Positions 25,165 to 32,254 of a stretch of 42,747 bases of DNA are shown one piece after another. Positions within the stretch are counted from its first letter, which is position 1. Every line of letters begins with the position of its first letter. Below the pieces are notes generated by a model. The model made no database searches. It saw nothing but the letters and a program-made list of their open reading frames with translations, and was not told the DNA's origin. Both the position numbers and the translations under genes were made by a program. The stretch comes from an uncultured Schlesneria sp. (GTDB lineage Bacteria > Planctomycetota > Planctomycetia > Planctomycetales > Planctomycetaceae): positions 1 to 42,747 of the forward strand of contig CAILLA010000184.1 of the NCBI GenBank assembly GCA_903834925.1, given 5' to 3'.

Positions 25165-25439
25165 AACAAAAGTCCACTGTCTCGTCGTATCTCGGATTTC
25201 CGAACTATTCTGCCTGATTTCCCTCACATTCCAGGAACACACTTGACGATTTCGATGCGTGATGGTTAGTCTAAATGTTACATTTAAGTAAGAAGTAGAA
25301 CCGACGCCGTCACCTGCCCGCGACCTGCCATGAAACTGAAGAATTCACGCTGATTGTGAATTCGCCCGCCAAAGTTTATGTAACCCGACGATGTTCACTG
25401 TCAATGATGTGATACAGGACTTTGTTGTTACGTCTTGCC

Positions 25440-25458
25440 TGACAGTCCAGGACTGTCA
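25440..25458. promoter_or_regulatory. Perfect 9+1+9 palindrome, possible operator upstream of the DUF1501 gene
   Basis: TGACAGTCC-A-GGACTGTCA is a perfect inverted repeat 55 nt upstream of the start codon. Half-site ACTGTCA also occurs at 25397-25403 and CAGGACT at 25415-25421. No T-run follows, so an operator or leader hairpin is more likely than a terminator. Confidence 0.5.
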
Positions 25459-25513
25459 TTACTCATAGAGTTAAATTGTCAAACACGTTTTCGAAAAACG
25501 CGGAGAAACTGGA

Positions 25514-26836
25514 ATGCCTGCCAACTGTAATCCTCAACACTTCAACAGTCTGAATCGTCGCGGCTTTCTGTCGCTTGGTCTTTTGGCTGGTACGAGTTTG
25601 ACTTTGCCGGAACTCCTTCGCAGCAATGCTGCTTACGGCGATTTGAAGGATTACAAGAACTTCGAAGGAACCGCCAAGTCGATTATTCACATTTTCATGC
25701 CAGGGGGCATGGCTCATCAAGAGTCATTCGACCCAAAGCCTTACGCACCAATCGAATACCGCGGTGAAATGGGGCAAGTCGCGACCAAGATCAGCGGCGA
25801 AGTTTTCGGTGATACGCTGGCGAAGACGGCTCAGGTTGCCGACAAGTTGACCGTGATTCGGTCGATGACCCACGGCGAAGCGGCTCACGAACGCGGCACA
25901 CACAACATGTTTACGGGGTATCGCCCTAGCCCGGCTCTGATTTACCCCTGTATCGGTTCGGTCGTCAGTCACGAATACGGTCCCCGCAATAACCTGCCGC
26001 CATACGTTTGCATTCCCAATATGCCAACGGAATTCGCCGGAAGTGGTTATCTGAGTTCAGCTTTCGCTCCGTTCAGTCTGGGAAGTGATCCCGCTGCTGG
26101 CGGTTTCAAGGTTCGCGACCTGGATCTACCTAAAGGTGTTGACGACAGCCGCTTTGCGACTCGTCGGTCGGCTCTGGAAGCGGTGAACGCTCACTTTCAG
26201 AAGAAGGAAAAGTCAGACGATCTGACCGCGATGGACACGTTCTACGATCGAGCCTACAGCCTGATCAGCTCGCCAGCTGCACGTGAAGCGTTTGATATTG
26301 AGAAAGAGCCTGCCGCAATCCGCGATGAATACGGTCGCAACACGGCAGGTGCTCGCATGTTGTTGGCTCGACGGCTGGTTCAGGCGGGTGTGCGACTGGT
26401 GAATCTGACCTACGGTGGCTGGGACATGCATAACAGCATCGTCGCTGGATTCCGCGGTCAAATGCCTGCGTTCGATCAGGCGTTTTCAACGTTGATCAAT
26501 GACCTTGATCGAAACGGATTGTTGAAAGAAACACTGGTCATGGTTTCTTCGGAATTCGGACGAACTCCAAAGATCAATGCTCAGGCGGGTCGCGATCACT
26601 ATCCTAAGGTCTTTAGCGTGGTACTGGCCGGGGGTGGAATCAAGGGTGGATATATCCACGGATCGTCGAACGCGACCGCATCGGAACCGGAAGAACTGGC
26701 AATGGGACCAGAAGACCTGTTTACGACTGTCTACCATTGCATGGGGATTGTCGCGGACAAGGAACTGATGGCTCCTGGCGATCGACCGATTGAAATTGTT
26801 GATGGCGGAAAGGTCATCAAAGAACTGTTGGCATAA
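25514..26836 (+). CDS. DUF1501 family protein with twin-arginine type signal
   Basis: A 440-residue protein of the DUF1501 family (PF07394), a branch of the alkaline phosphatase/sulfatase superfamily much expanded in planctomycetes. The N-terminus has NRRGFLSLGLLAGTSLTLPE, a twin-arginine export signal. Conserved parts are HIFMPGGMAHQESFDPKP near 58, SMTHGEAAHERGTHNMFTGYRPSP near 116, YGGWDMHNS near 301, and SSEFGRTPKIN near 348, followed by GRDHYPKVFSVVLAGGGI. These are the likely metal-site regions. GGAGA lies 8 nt upstream of the ATG. Genes of this family usually stand beside DUF1549/DUF1553 cytochrome genes, as here. The enzymatic function is not established. A hairpin element follows the stop. 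Confidence 0.94.
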   Translation: MPANCNPQHFNSLNRRGFLSLGLLAGTSLTLPELLRSNAAYGDLKDYKNFEGTAKSIIHIFMPGGMAHQESFDPKPYAPIEYRGEMGQVATKISGEVFGDTLAKTAQVADKLTVIRSMTHGEAAHERGTHNMFTGYRPSPALIYPCIGSVVSHEYGPRNNLPPYVCIPNMPTEFAGSGYLSSAFAPFSLGSDPAAGGFKVRDLDLPKGVDDSRFATRRSALEAVNAHFQKKEKSDDLTAMDTFYDRAYSLISSPAAREAFDIEKEPAAIRDEYGRNTAGARMLLARRLVQAGVRLVNLTYGGWDMHNSIVAGFRGQMPAFDQAFSTLINDLDRNGLLKETLVMVSSEFGRTPKINAQAGRDHYPKVFSVVLAGGGIKGGYIHGSSNATASEPEELAMGPEDLFTTVYHCMGIVADKELMAPGDRPIEIVDGGKVIKELLA

Positions 26837-26891
26837 CTTAACACGGGTTTTAAGCGTTCAGAGCGAACACCCAGCGAATGACGGAACATTC

Positions 26892-26970
26892 CAGGCGAGC
26901 CGGGTGCCGTCAGGTCCCGGATTATCGATTTAAAGAATCCAGGTCCTGCCAGCCGCCTGCTCGCCTTTTT
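26892..26970 (+). terminator. Hairpin family B, copy 1, with T-run after the DUF1501 gene
   Basis: CAGGCGAGCCGGGTGCCGTC starts the element at 26892. AGGCGAGC (26893-26900) pairs with GCTCGCCT (26959-26966), followed by TTTT. The left part is about 20/22 identical to the second copy at 32096. It lies 56 nt after the DUF1501 stop. Confidence 0.55.
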
Positions 26971-27019
26971 CGTATTATGTTGTCATAGAGCGCTTCACGG
27001 ATGAAGCCCTTTGGTTGAT

Positions 27020-27041
27020 GAGGTCAGGAAGACCCGCGCAG
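27020..27041 (+). promoter_or_regulatory. Hairpin box 2, upstream of the PPC-domain gene
   Basis: GGTCAGGAAGACCCGCGCAG (27022-27041), preceded by GA, matches the box at 25144-25164 except for one inserted A in the loop and one C/T change. The preceding nucleotides (TTTGGTTGAT against TTTGTTGTGT) are also similar. It lies 112 nt upstream of the PPC start. Confidence 0.45.
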
Positions 27042-27094
27042 TTCAGGGAGAAGCCTTTTTCCCTGTCGGGTTAACAGCCCCGTGCAACAAAGGG

Positions 27095-27122
27095 ACAGGA
27101 GTCCTGTTTCGAACCTGGTTCG
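27095..27122. promoter_or_regulatory. Two adjacent palindromes upstream of the PPC-domain gene
   Basis: ACAGGA-G-TCCTGT (27095-27107) and CGAACC-T-GGTTCG (27110-27122) are perfect inverted repeats separated by 2 nt, 30 nt upstream of the start codon. They could be operators or a leader structure. Confidence 0.4.
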
Positions 27123-27152
27123 ACAGACTCGTTTTTATCTGAGGCGACTACG

Positions 27153-29615
27153 ATGTTTCGTTTTGTGATGGTGATTTTCTTTTGCGGAGCGGTTCCAGCT
27201 TTCGCATCAAGCCCCGTTCTTTCGAACATTCTGCCCCGTGGTGCTCAGCGCGGCGTCGAGACCGAAGTTCTCTTCAATGGACAGCGGTTGGAAGATGCCC
27301 AGGAACTGATGATTTACGAACCGGGGATCGAGGTTGCCGAATTCGCGGTTGTGAACGGAAACCAGGTCAAAGCCAAGCTCAAGATCGCCGCCGATTGCAC
27401 TCTTGGAACAAAACATATCCGCATCCGGACAGCGAGTGGACTATCGGACCTCAGAACATTTCGCGTTGGTGCTCTTCCTAACGTGTTGGAAGTCGAACCG
27501 AATAGCGATTTCAAACAGCCTCAAGCGGTGGCAAACAACGTCACGGTCGAAGGGATTATTCAAAACGAAGACGTCGACTATTTTGTGGTCGATGCGAAAA
27601 AAGGAGACCGGATCACAGCAGAAATCGAAGGGATTCGGCTGGGTGATACGATGTTCGACCCGTATGTCGCGATTTTGAATGAAACCCGATTTGAGTTGGC
27701 CACAAGCGACGATGCGGCACTCATCTGGCAAGACGGCGTCGCTTCGATTATTGCTCCTGCGGATGGCAAATACATCGTCCAGATCCGTGAAAGCAGTTAC
27801 GGCGGAAACGGAGCGTGTTATTACCGATGTCATATCGGAAACTACCCGCGTCCTTTGGCAATTGTCCCTGCCGGAGGTAAACCCGGTCAGAAAGTCGCGG
27901 TCAAATTTCTTGGCGACATTTCGGGTGAATTCACTCGCGAGTTTGATTTACCTGCCAAAGCGGGATCAGATTTCGCCGTGTTTGCCACCGATGATAAAGG
28001 GATTTCGCCATCGGGTAACCGCTTCCGTGTTGTTGATCTAGAGAACTCGCTGGAACAGGAACCGAACGAAAACATCGCGCAAGCCACGAAGGCTGCGGCA
28101 CCGATCGCATTTAATGGCGTGCTTTCTTCGAAGACCGATGTCGATTTCTTCGGTTTTACTGCGACAAAAGGTCAGACATTGGAAATTCACGTGTGGGCCA
28201 GACGTTTGCGATCAGAACTTGACTCGGTGCTGATTCTTTACAATGCGCAGGGTGGTGCGATTGCCAGCAACGACGATAACGGAGGGCCAGACAGCTTCAT
28301 CCGATTCGCGGTTCCCGCCGACGGAGAATATTTTCTTGAGGTTCGCGATCACCTTCGACGCGGTGGCAATGCATTCCATTACCGGATCGAGGTCAGCCCG
28401 CTCGTTCCAGAAGCACTGCTTGGTGTGAATGAGTTCGTACAGTATGTCGAACCAAAGGTCGCGATACCTCAAGGGAACCGATTTCCGTTGCTGGTCAACG
28501 CCAATCGTGTTGCATTCGGCGGTCATCTGGATTTCAAGGGCCTGGATCTACCGGCTGGTGTGACGGTCGAATCGTTCGGAATGTCAGCGGATCAGGGGGT
28601 GGCACAGGTCATTCTCGCTGCGGCACCAGAGGCACCCGTCGCTGGTCGGTTTGCTCAACTGGTCGGGGCGTTAGCCGATCCGAATAATCCGACCCCTCCA
28701 TCAGGAGAAGTTCGGCTTCCGACAGTTCTCGTCAGAGGTCAAAACAACATTCCATTCTGGACCGAACCGACTTATTCGCTGGCAATGACAGTCACGCAAA
28801 AGGTTCCCTTCACGCTACAGATTGTCGAGCCAAAGGTCCCGCTTGTCCAAGGCGGTCAGATGACTTTGAAGGTTGTCGCCACTCGCGAAGGTGACTTCAA
28901 AGCACCAATCAAAATCGAATTGATATTGAACCCGAATGGAGTCAATTCCAGCCGTGAAATCTCGATTGCTGAAGGGCAGACCGAGGCCCTGATTTCTTTG
29001 AATGCCGCCGGGAACGCCCAGGTAAAAGAGCACAAGATCTGCGTTCGAGGCGAAGCGACTGTCGGCAACGGTCCGGTCATGGTCTGCTCGCCGTTTGTGA
29101 ATCTGCGAGTCTCCGAACCGTATTTAAAGTTTACGTATGAAGCGGCTGCCGTCGAATTGGGGGCCGAAACTGACCTTGTGGTGAAACTGGAAGCACCCAA
29201 GCCGTTTGAAGGGGATGCAACAGTTCAATTACTTGGTCTTCCCAACAAAGTGACAACGACTCCTTCGAAATTTAACAAAGATGCGAAAGAACTTGTCTTC
29301 AAAGTGAAGGCCGAAGCGGATGCGGCCCAGGGAGTTAACAAAAGTCTGTTTTGTCAGGTTGTCGTCACGGAAAACGGTGAACCCATCATTCACAATATTG
29401 GAACCGGTCAGATCCGGGTGGATAAGCCATTGCCACCGAAGGTCGCAGCGGCACCGGTTGCTCAGGTCGCCACACCAATGCCTGAACCGACAACTGCGCC
29501 GGCAAAGAGGTTGACGCGACTTGAGCAATTGCGATTAGAACAAGAACAACGGGTAAAAGCCTTAAATGGGGCTGCACCAGCGGGCGAAGCGAAGCCGGCC
29601 AGTGGACAACAATAA
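27153..29615 (+). CDS. Secreted protein with two PPC (pre-peptidase C-terminal) domains
   Basis: An 820-residue exported protein with signal peptide MFRFVMVIFFCGAVPAFAS. An N-terminal IPT/TIG-like beta domain (VLSNILPRGAQRGVETEVLFNGQRL) is followed by two PPC domains. The first is at about 112-227, beginning VEPNSDFKQPQAV with DVDYFVVDAKKGDRI. The second is at about 300-417, beginning QEPNENIAQATKA with DVDFFGFTATKGQTLEIHV and GEYFLEVRD. Further beta-sandwich regions follow, then a Pro/Ala-rich charged tail (LTRLEQLRLEQEQRVKALN). No catalytic domain is visible, so it is probably a binding or structural partner. GAGGCGA lies about 8 nt upstream of the ATG. The next gene starts 33 nt after its stop and is probably co-transcribed. 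Confidence 0.92.
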   Translation: MFRFVMVIFFCGAVPAFASSPVLSNILPRGAQRGVETEVLFNGQRLEDAQELMIYEPGIEVAEFAVVNGNQVKAKLKIAADCTLGTKHIRIRTASGLSDLRTFRVGALPNVLEVEPNSDFKQPQAVANNVTVEGIIQNEDVDYFVVDAKKGDRITAEIEGIRLGDTMFDPYVAILNETRFELATSDDAALIWQDGVASIIAPADGKYIVQIRESSYGGNGACYYRCHIGNYPRPLAIVPAGGKPGQKVAVKFLGDISGEFTREFDLPAKAGSDFAVFATDDKGISPSGNRFRVVDLENSLEQEPNENIAQATKAAAPIAFNGVLSSKTDVDFFGFTATKGQTLEIHVWARRLRSELDSVLILYNAQGGAIASNDDNGGPDSFIRFAVPADGEYFLEVRDHLRRGGNAFHYRIEVSPLVPEALLGVNEFVQYVEPKVAIPQGNRFPLLVNANRVAFGGHLDFKGLDLPAGVTVESFGMSADQGVAQVILAAAPEAPVAGRFAQLVGALADPNNPTPPSGEVRLPTVLVRGQNNIPFWTEPTYSLAMTVTQKVPFTLQIVEPKVPLVQGGQMTLKVVATREGDFKAPIKIELILNPNGVNSSREISIAEGQTEALISLNAAGNAQVKEHKICVRGEATVGNGPVMVCSPFVNLRVSEPYLKFTYEAAAVELGAETDLVVKLEAPKPFEGDATVQLLGLPNKVTTTPSKFNKDAKELVFKVKAEADAAQGVNKSLFCQVVVTENGEPIIHNIGTGQIRVDKPLPPKVAAAPVAQVATPMPEPTTAPAKRLTRLEQLRLEQEQRVKALNGAAPAGEAKPASGQQ

Positions 29616-29648
29616 TCAGTGAAGTCGAAGCAACTTAGGGACTGTGAA

Positions 29649-32084
29649 ATGCGTCGGATTTCTTTATACATGCTGGCACTTGCGTTCGTGACCACCGGCT
29701 CGTTCGGTGCGGTTGCGAGTGCCGATTCGTCACTGGTGCAACTCAATGTCTATCCTCCAGACGTCAACCTGACGACGTCGAGGGATCGTCAGCGAGTTGT
29801 GGTTCAGGCAGTTCAAGCCGACGGGATTACTCGTGATGTCGGGAAAGAAGCGACCTTTACGCTCGCGAATCCCGATCTTTGCCGTCGGGACGGGACCACG
29901 TTTTATCCGATCGCTGATGGTCAGACCGAATTAAAGGTCGAATATGGCGGCAAAATGCTGTCAATTCCTGTAAAAGTCGAACGAGCTGCCGAATCCAGAC
30001 CAATCAGCTTTAAGCTGGACGTGATGCCAGTCTGGATGAAAACCGGTTGTAATACGGGGAGCTGTCACGGTGCCGCGCGTGGTAAAGACGGATTTCGGTT
30101 GTCGCTGTTCGGATTCGATCCCGATGGTGATTACATGCGAATTACTCGAGAGCTGCCAGGTCGCCGAATTGACCTCGCTGTTCCCGAAGCCAGCTTATTA
30201 ATCGAAAAGTCAATCGGTGTTGTGCCACACACGGGCGGCAAGCGGTTCGAACGCGACTCGGAACTTTGTAACACTCTCGTCGAATGGATCAACGCCGGTT
30301 GTCCTAAAGATCCTGCCGAAATCGCGACTTGCGTGGGGCTTGAGATCTATCCACGCGACGGAGTGCTCGACGGTGAAGGAATTCAGCAAGCCGTTACGGC
30401 ACGAGCCAAATATTCCGACGGTACAGACCGCGATGTCACGTCGCTGGCGCTCTTCCTTTCCAACAACGATACTTCGGCATCGATTTCACCTGACGGAATT
30501 ATCACGGCGGGTGCTCGGGGTGAAGCCTATGTCATGGCACGGTTCTCGACGTTTACCGTCGGGTCACATTATGTGGTTCTGCCAAAAGGTCTCGTCTATG
30601 AAGACACACCAAAGCCGCAGGTCAATTACATCGACGAACTTGTCAATCTAAAGTTGAAAAAGCTTCGTATCGACCCGTCAGGTCGAGCCTCCGATGAAGC
30701 GTTCTTGCGACGTGCGTTTGTCGATCTCGTCGGTCAGGTTCCGACTGAAGAGGAATACAATCGCTATATGTCGAGCACGGAACCGGGCAAGCGAGACAAG
30801 CTGATTGACGAACTGTTGTCTCGCAAAGAGTTCACCGAAGTTTGGGTGAGCAAGTGGGCCGAATGGTTGATGATGCGTTCATCGAATCAGACGAGCCCCA
30901 AATCGATCACGCTGTATTACACATGGCTGAGTGAGCAGATCGCCGATAATGTTCCGCTCGACAAAATGGTACGCGGTATCCTTGGAGCCAGCGGCGGAAC
31001 ATTCAAAAACCCATCGACCAACTTCTATCAAATTGAGCCTGACGTCCTGAAGGTCAGCGAGAACGTCGCCCAGATTTTCATGGGAATGCGAGTCCAATGT
31101 GCCCAGTGTCACAATCATCCGTTCGACCGCTGGACGATGGACGACTATTACTCGTTCGCAGCCTTCTTCAAGCAGGTTGGACGCAAGCAGGGTGAAGATT
31201 ATCGCGAAACGATCGTCTTCAATGCTGGCGGTGGTGAGGTGAACCATCCGGTCGGTGGTCGAGTGATGCCGCCTGTGTTTCTGGGTGGCGGACCCGCAGA
31301 CGTGGCGGGAAAAGATCGCCGTGAAGTGCTGGCCGACTGGCTCGCATCGCCCCGGAATCCATACTTCGCTCAAAACTTCGTAAACCGCATCTGGCACCAC
31401 TTCTTTGGGATTGGAATTGTTGAGCCGGTTGATGATGTTCGTATCAGTAATCCCGCCTCGAATGATCCGTTGTTAATTGAGCTGGCCAAGCGATTCACCG
31501 AGTCGAATTATGACTTCAAGGCGTTGGTCCGTGATATCTGCCGTTCGGAAGCTTACCAGCGATCAACCGAGAAAAATGCAAGTAACGCAACGGACGAACG
31601 AAACTTCGCCTCGCAAACTTTGCGTCGGATCAAGGCCGAGTCGATGCTTGACATCATCAGCCAGGTGACAAGCACCCAGGACAAGTTCCCCAAGCTGCCA
31701 TTGGGATCTCGCGCCGTTCAAATCGCGGACGGAGCCACCAGCACCTACTTCCTGACAACATTTGGTCGAGCGACTCGTGAGACCGCATGTTCGTGTGAAG
31801 TGAAAATGGAGCCGACACTTTCGCAGGCTTTGCATCTGCTGAACGGCGATACGTCCAATCAGAAGATTCAGCAGGGAGGTGTGATTGCCGCTTTGCAAAA
31901 AGAACAACTGCCCCCCGATCAGATCATCGAGAAAATGTATGTCCGTTGTCTCAGCCGAAAACCGCAGCCAGAAGAATTGGCAGCATTAAAGCCGCTGTTT
32001 GCGGAAGGAAGTGATGTCAATCGATCATTGGATGATATCTTCTGGGCACTGCTGAACAGTCGCGAGTTTTTGTTCAACCATTGA
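29649..32084 (+). CDS. Exported DUF1549/DUF1553 protein with two c-type haem motifs
   Basis: An 811-residue protein with a signal peptide (MRRISLYMLALAFVTTGSFGAVASA). A first Ig-like (Big_2) domain is at about 30-115, then a cytochrome-like segment whose attachment motif has four spacer residues: C134-NTGS-C139-H140 in CNTGSCHGAARGKDGFRLSL. A second Ig-like region follows (YPRDGVLDGEGIQQAVTARA). DUF1549 (PF07583, PSCyt2) starts near 332 and contains C484-AQ-C487-H488 in CAQCHNHPFDRW. DUF1553 (PF07587, PSD1) runs from about 555 to the end, with NRIWHHFFG and CEVKMEPTLSQALHLLNGD. I start at 29649 because AGGG lies 8 nt upstream and the signal peptide begins there; the GTG at 29619 adds ten polar residues. 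The molecular function of these planctomycete families is unknown. Confidence 0.93.
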   Translation: MRRISLYMLALAFVTTGSFGAVASADSSLVQLNVYPPDVNLTTSRDRQRVVVQAVQADGITRDVGKEATFTLANPDLCRRDGTTFYPIADGQTELKVEYGGKMLSIPVKVERAAESRPISFKLDVMPVWMKTGCNTGSCHGAARGKDGFRLSLFGFDPDGDYMRITRELPGRRIDLAVPEASLLIEKSIGVVPHTGGKRFERDSELCNTLVEWINAGCPKDPAEIATCVGLEIYPRDGVLDGEGIQQAVTARAKYSDGTDRDVTSLALFLSNNDTSASISPDGIITAGARGEAYVMARFSTFTVGSHYVVLPKGLVYEDTPKPQVNYIDELVNLKLKKLRIDPSGRASDEAFLRRAFVDLVGQVPTEEEYNRYMSSTEPGKRDKLIDELLSRKEFTEVWVSKWAEWLMMRSSNQTSPKSITLYYTWLSEQIADNVPLDKMVRGILGASGGTFKNPSTNFYQIEPDVLKVSENVAQIFMGMRVQCAQCHNHPFDRWTMDDYYSFAAFFKQVGRKQGEDYRETIVFNAGGGEVNHPVGGRVMPPVFLGGGPADVAGKDRREVLADWLASPRNPYFAQNFVNRIWHHFFGIGIVEPVDDVRISNPASNDPLLIELAKRFTESNYDFKALVRDICRSEAYQRSTEKNASNATDERNFASQTLRRIKAESMLDIISQVTSTQDKFPKLPLGSRAVQIADGATSTYFLTTFGRATRETACSCEVKMEPTLSQALHLLNGDTSNQKIQQGGVIAALQKEQLPPDQIIEKMYVRCLSRKPQPEELAALKPLFAEGSDVNRSLDDIFWALLNSREFLFNH

Positions 32085-32094
32085 TGTTAGGCAT

Positions 32095-32133
32095 TCAGGC
32101 GAGCCGGGCGGCGTCAGCCCTCGGCTCACCTGA
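32095..32133 (+). repeat. Hairpin family B, copy 2, after the DUF1549/DUF1553 gene
   Basis: TCAGG-C-GAGCCG at 32095-32106 pairs with CGGCTC-A-CCTGA at 32122-32133 (one C/A mismatch). It starts 11 nt after the stop codon. The left part, CAGGCGAGCCGGGCGGCGTC, matches the copy at 26892. No T-run follows directly. Confidence 0.6.
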
Positions 32134-32254
32134 ACTATAGTTGTCGATATGATCATTATTTACGAATCCGATGATTCCTGAATTCAGGCGAAACGGATCC
32201 CAAAAGAGATTTTTGATAACCGTCGAATTGATTGCGGTCGCGGAGTTGTTTGTT

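Noticed and set aside
25120-25170. Cobalamin riboswitch before the DUF1501 gene, suggested by CAGGAGACCTGC
   Set aside because: The other core parts of the riboswitch, including GGTGNAA-like and GCCACTG-like segments in the right order, are not found in the preceding 150 nt, and the downstream genes are not B12-related.
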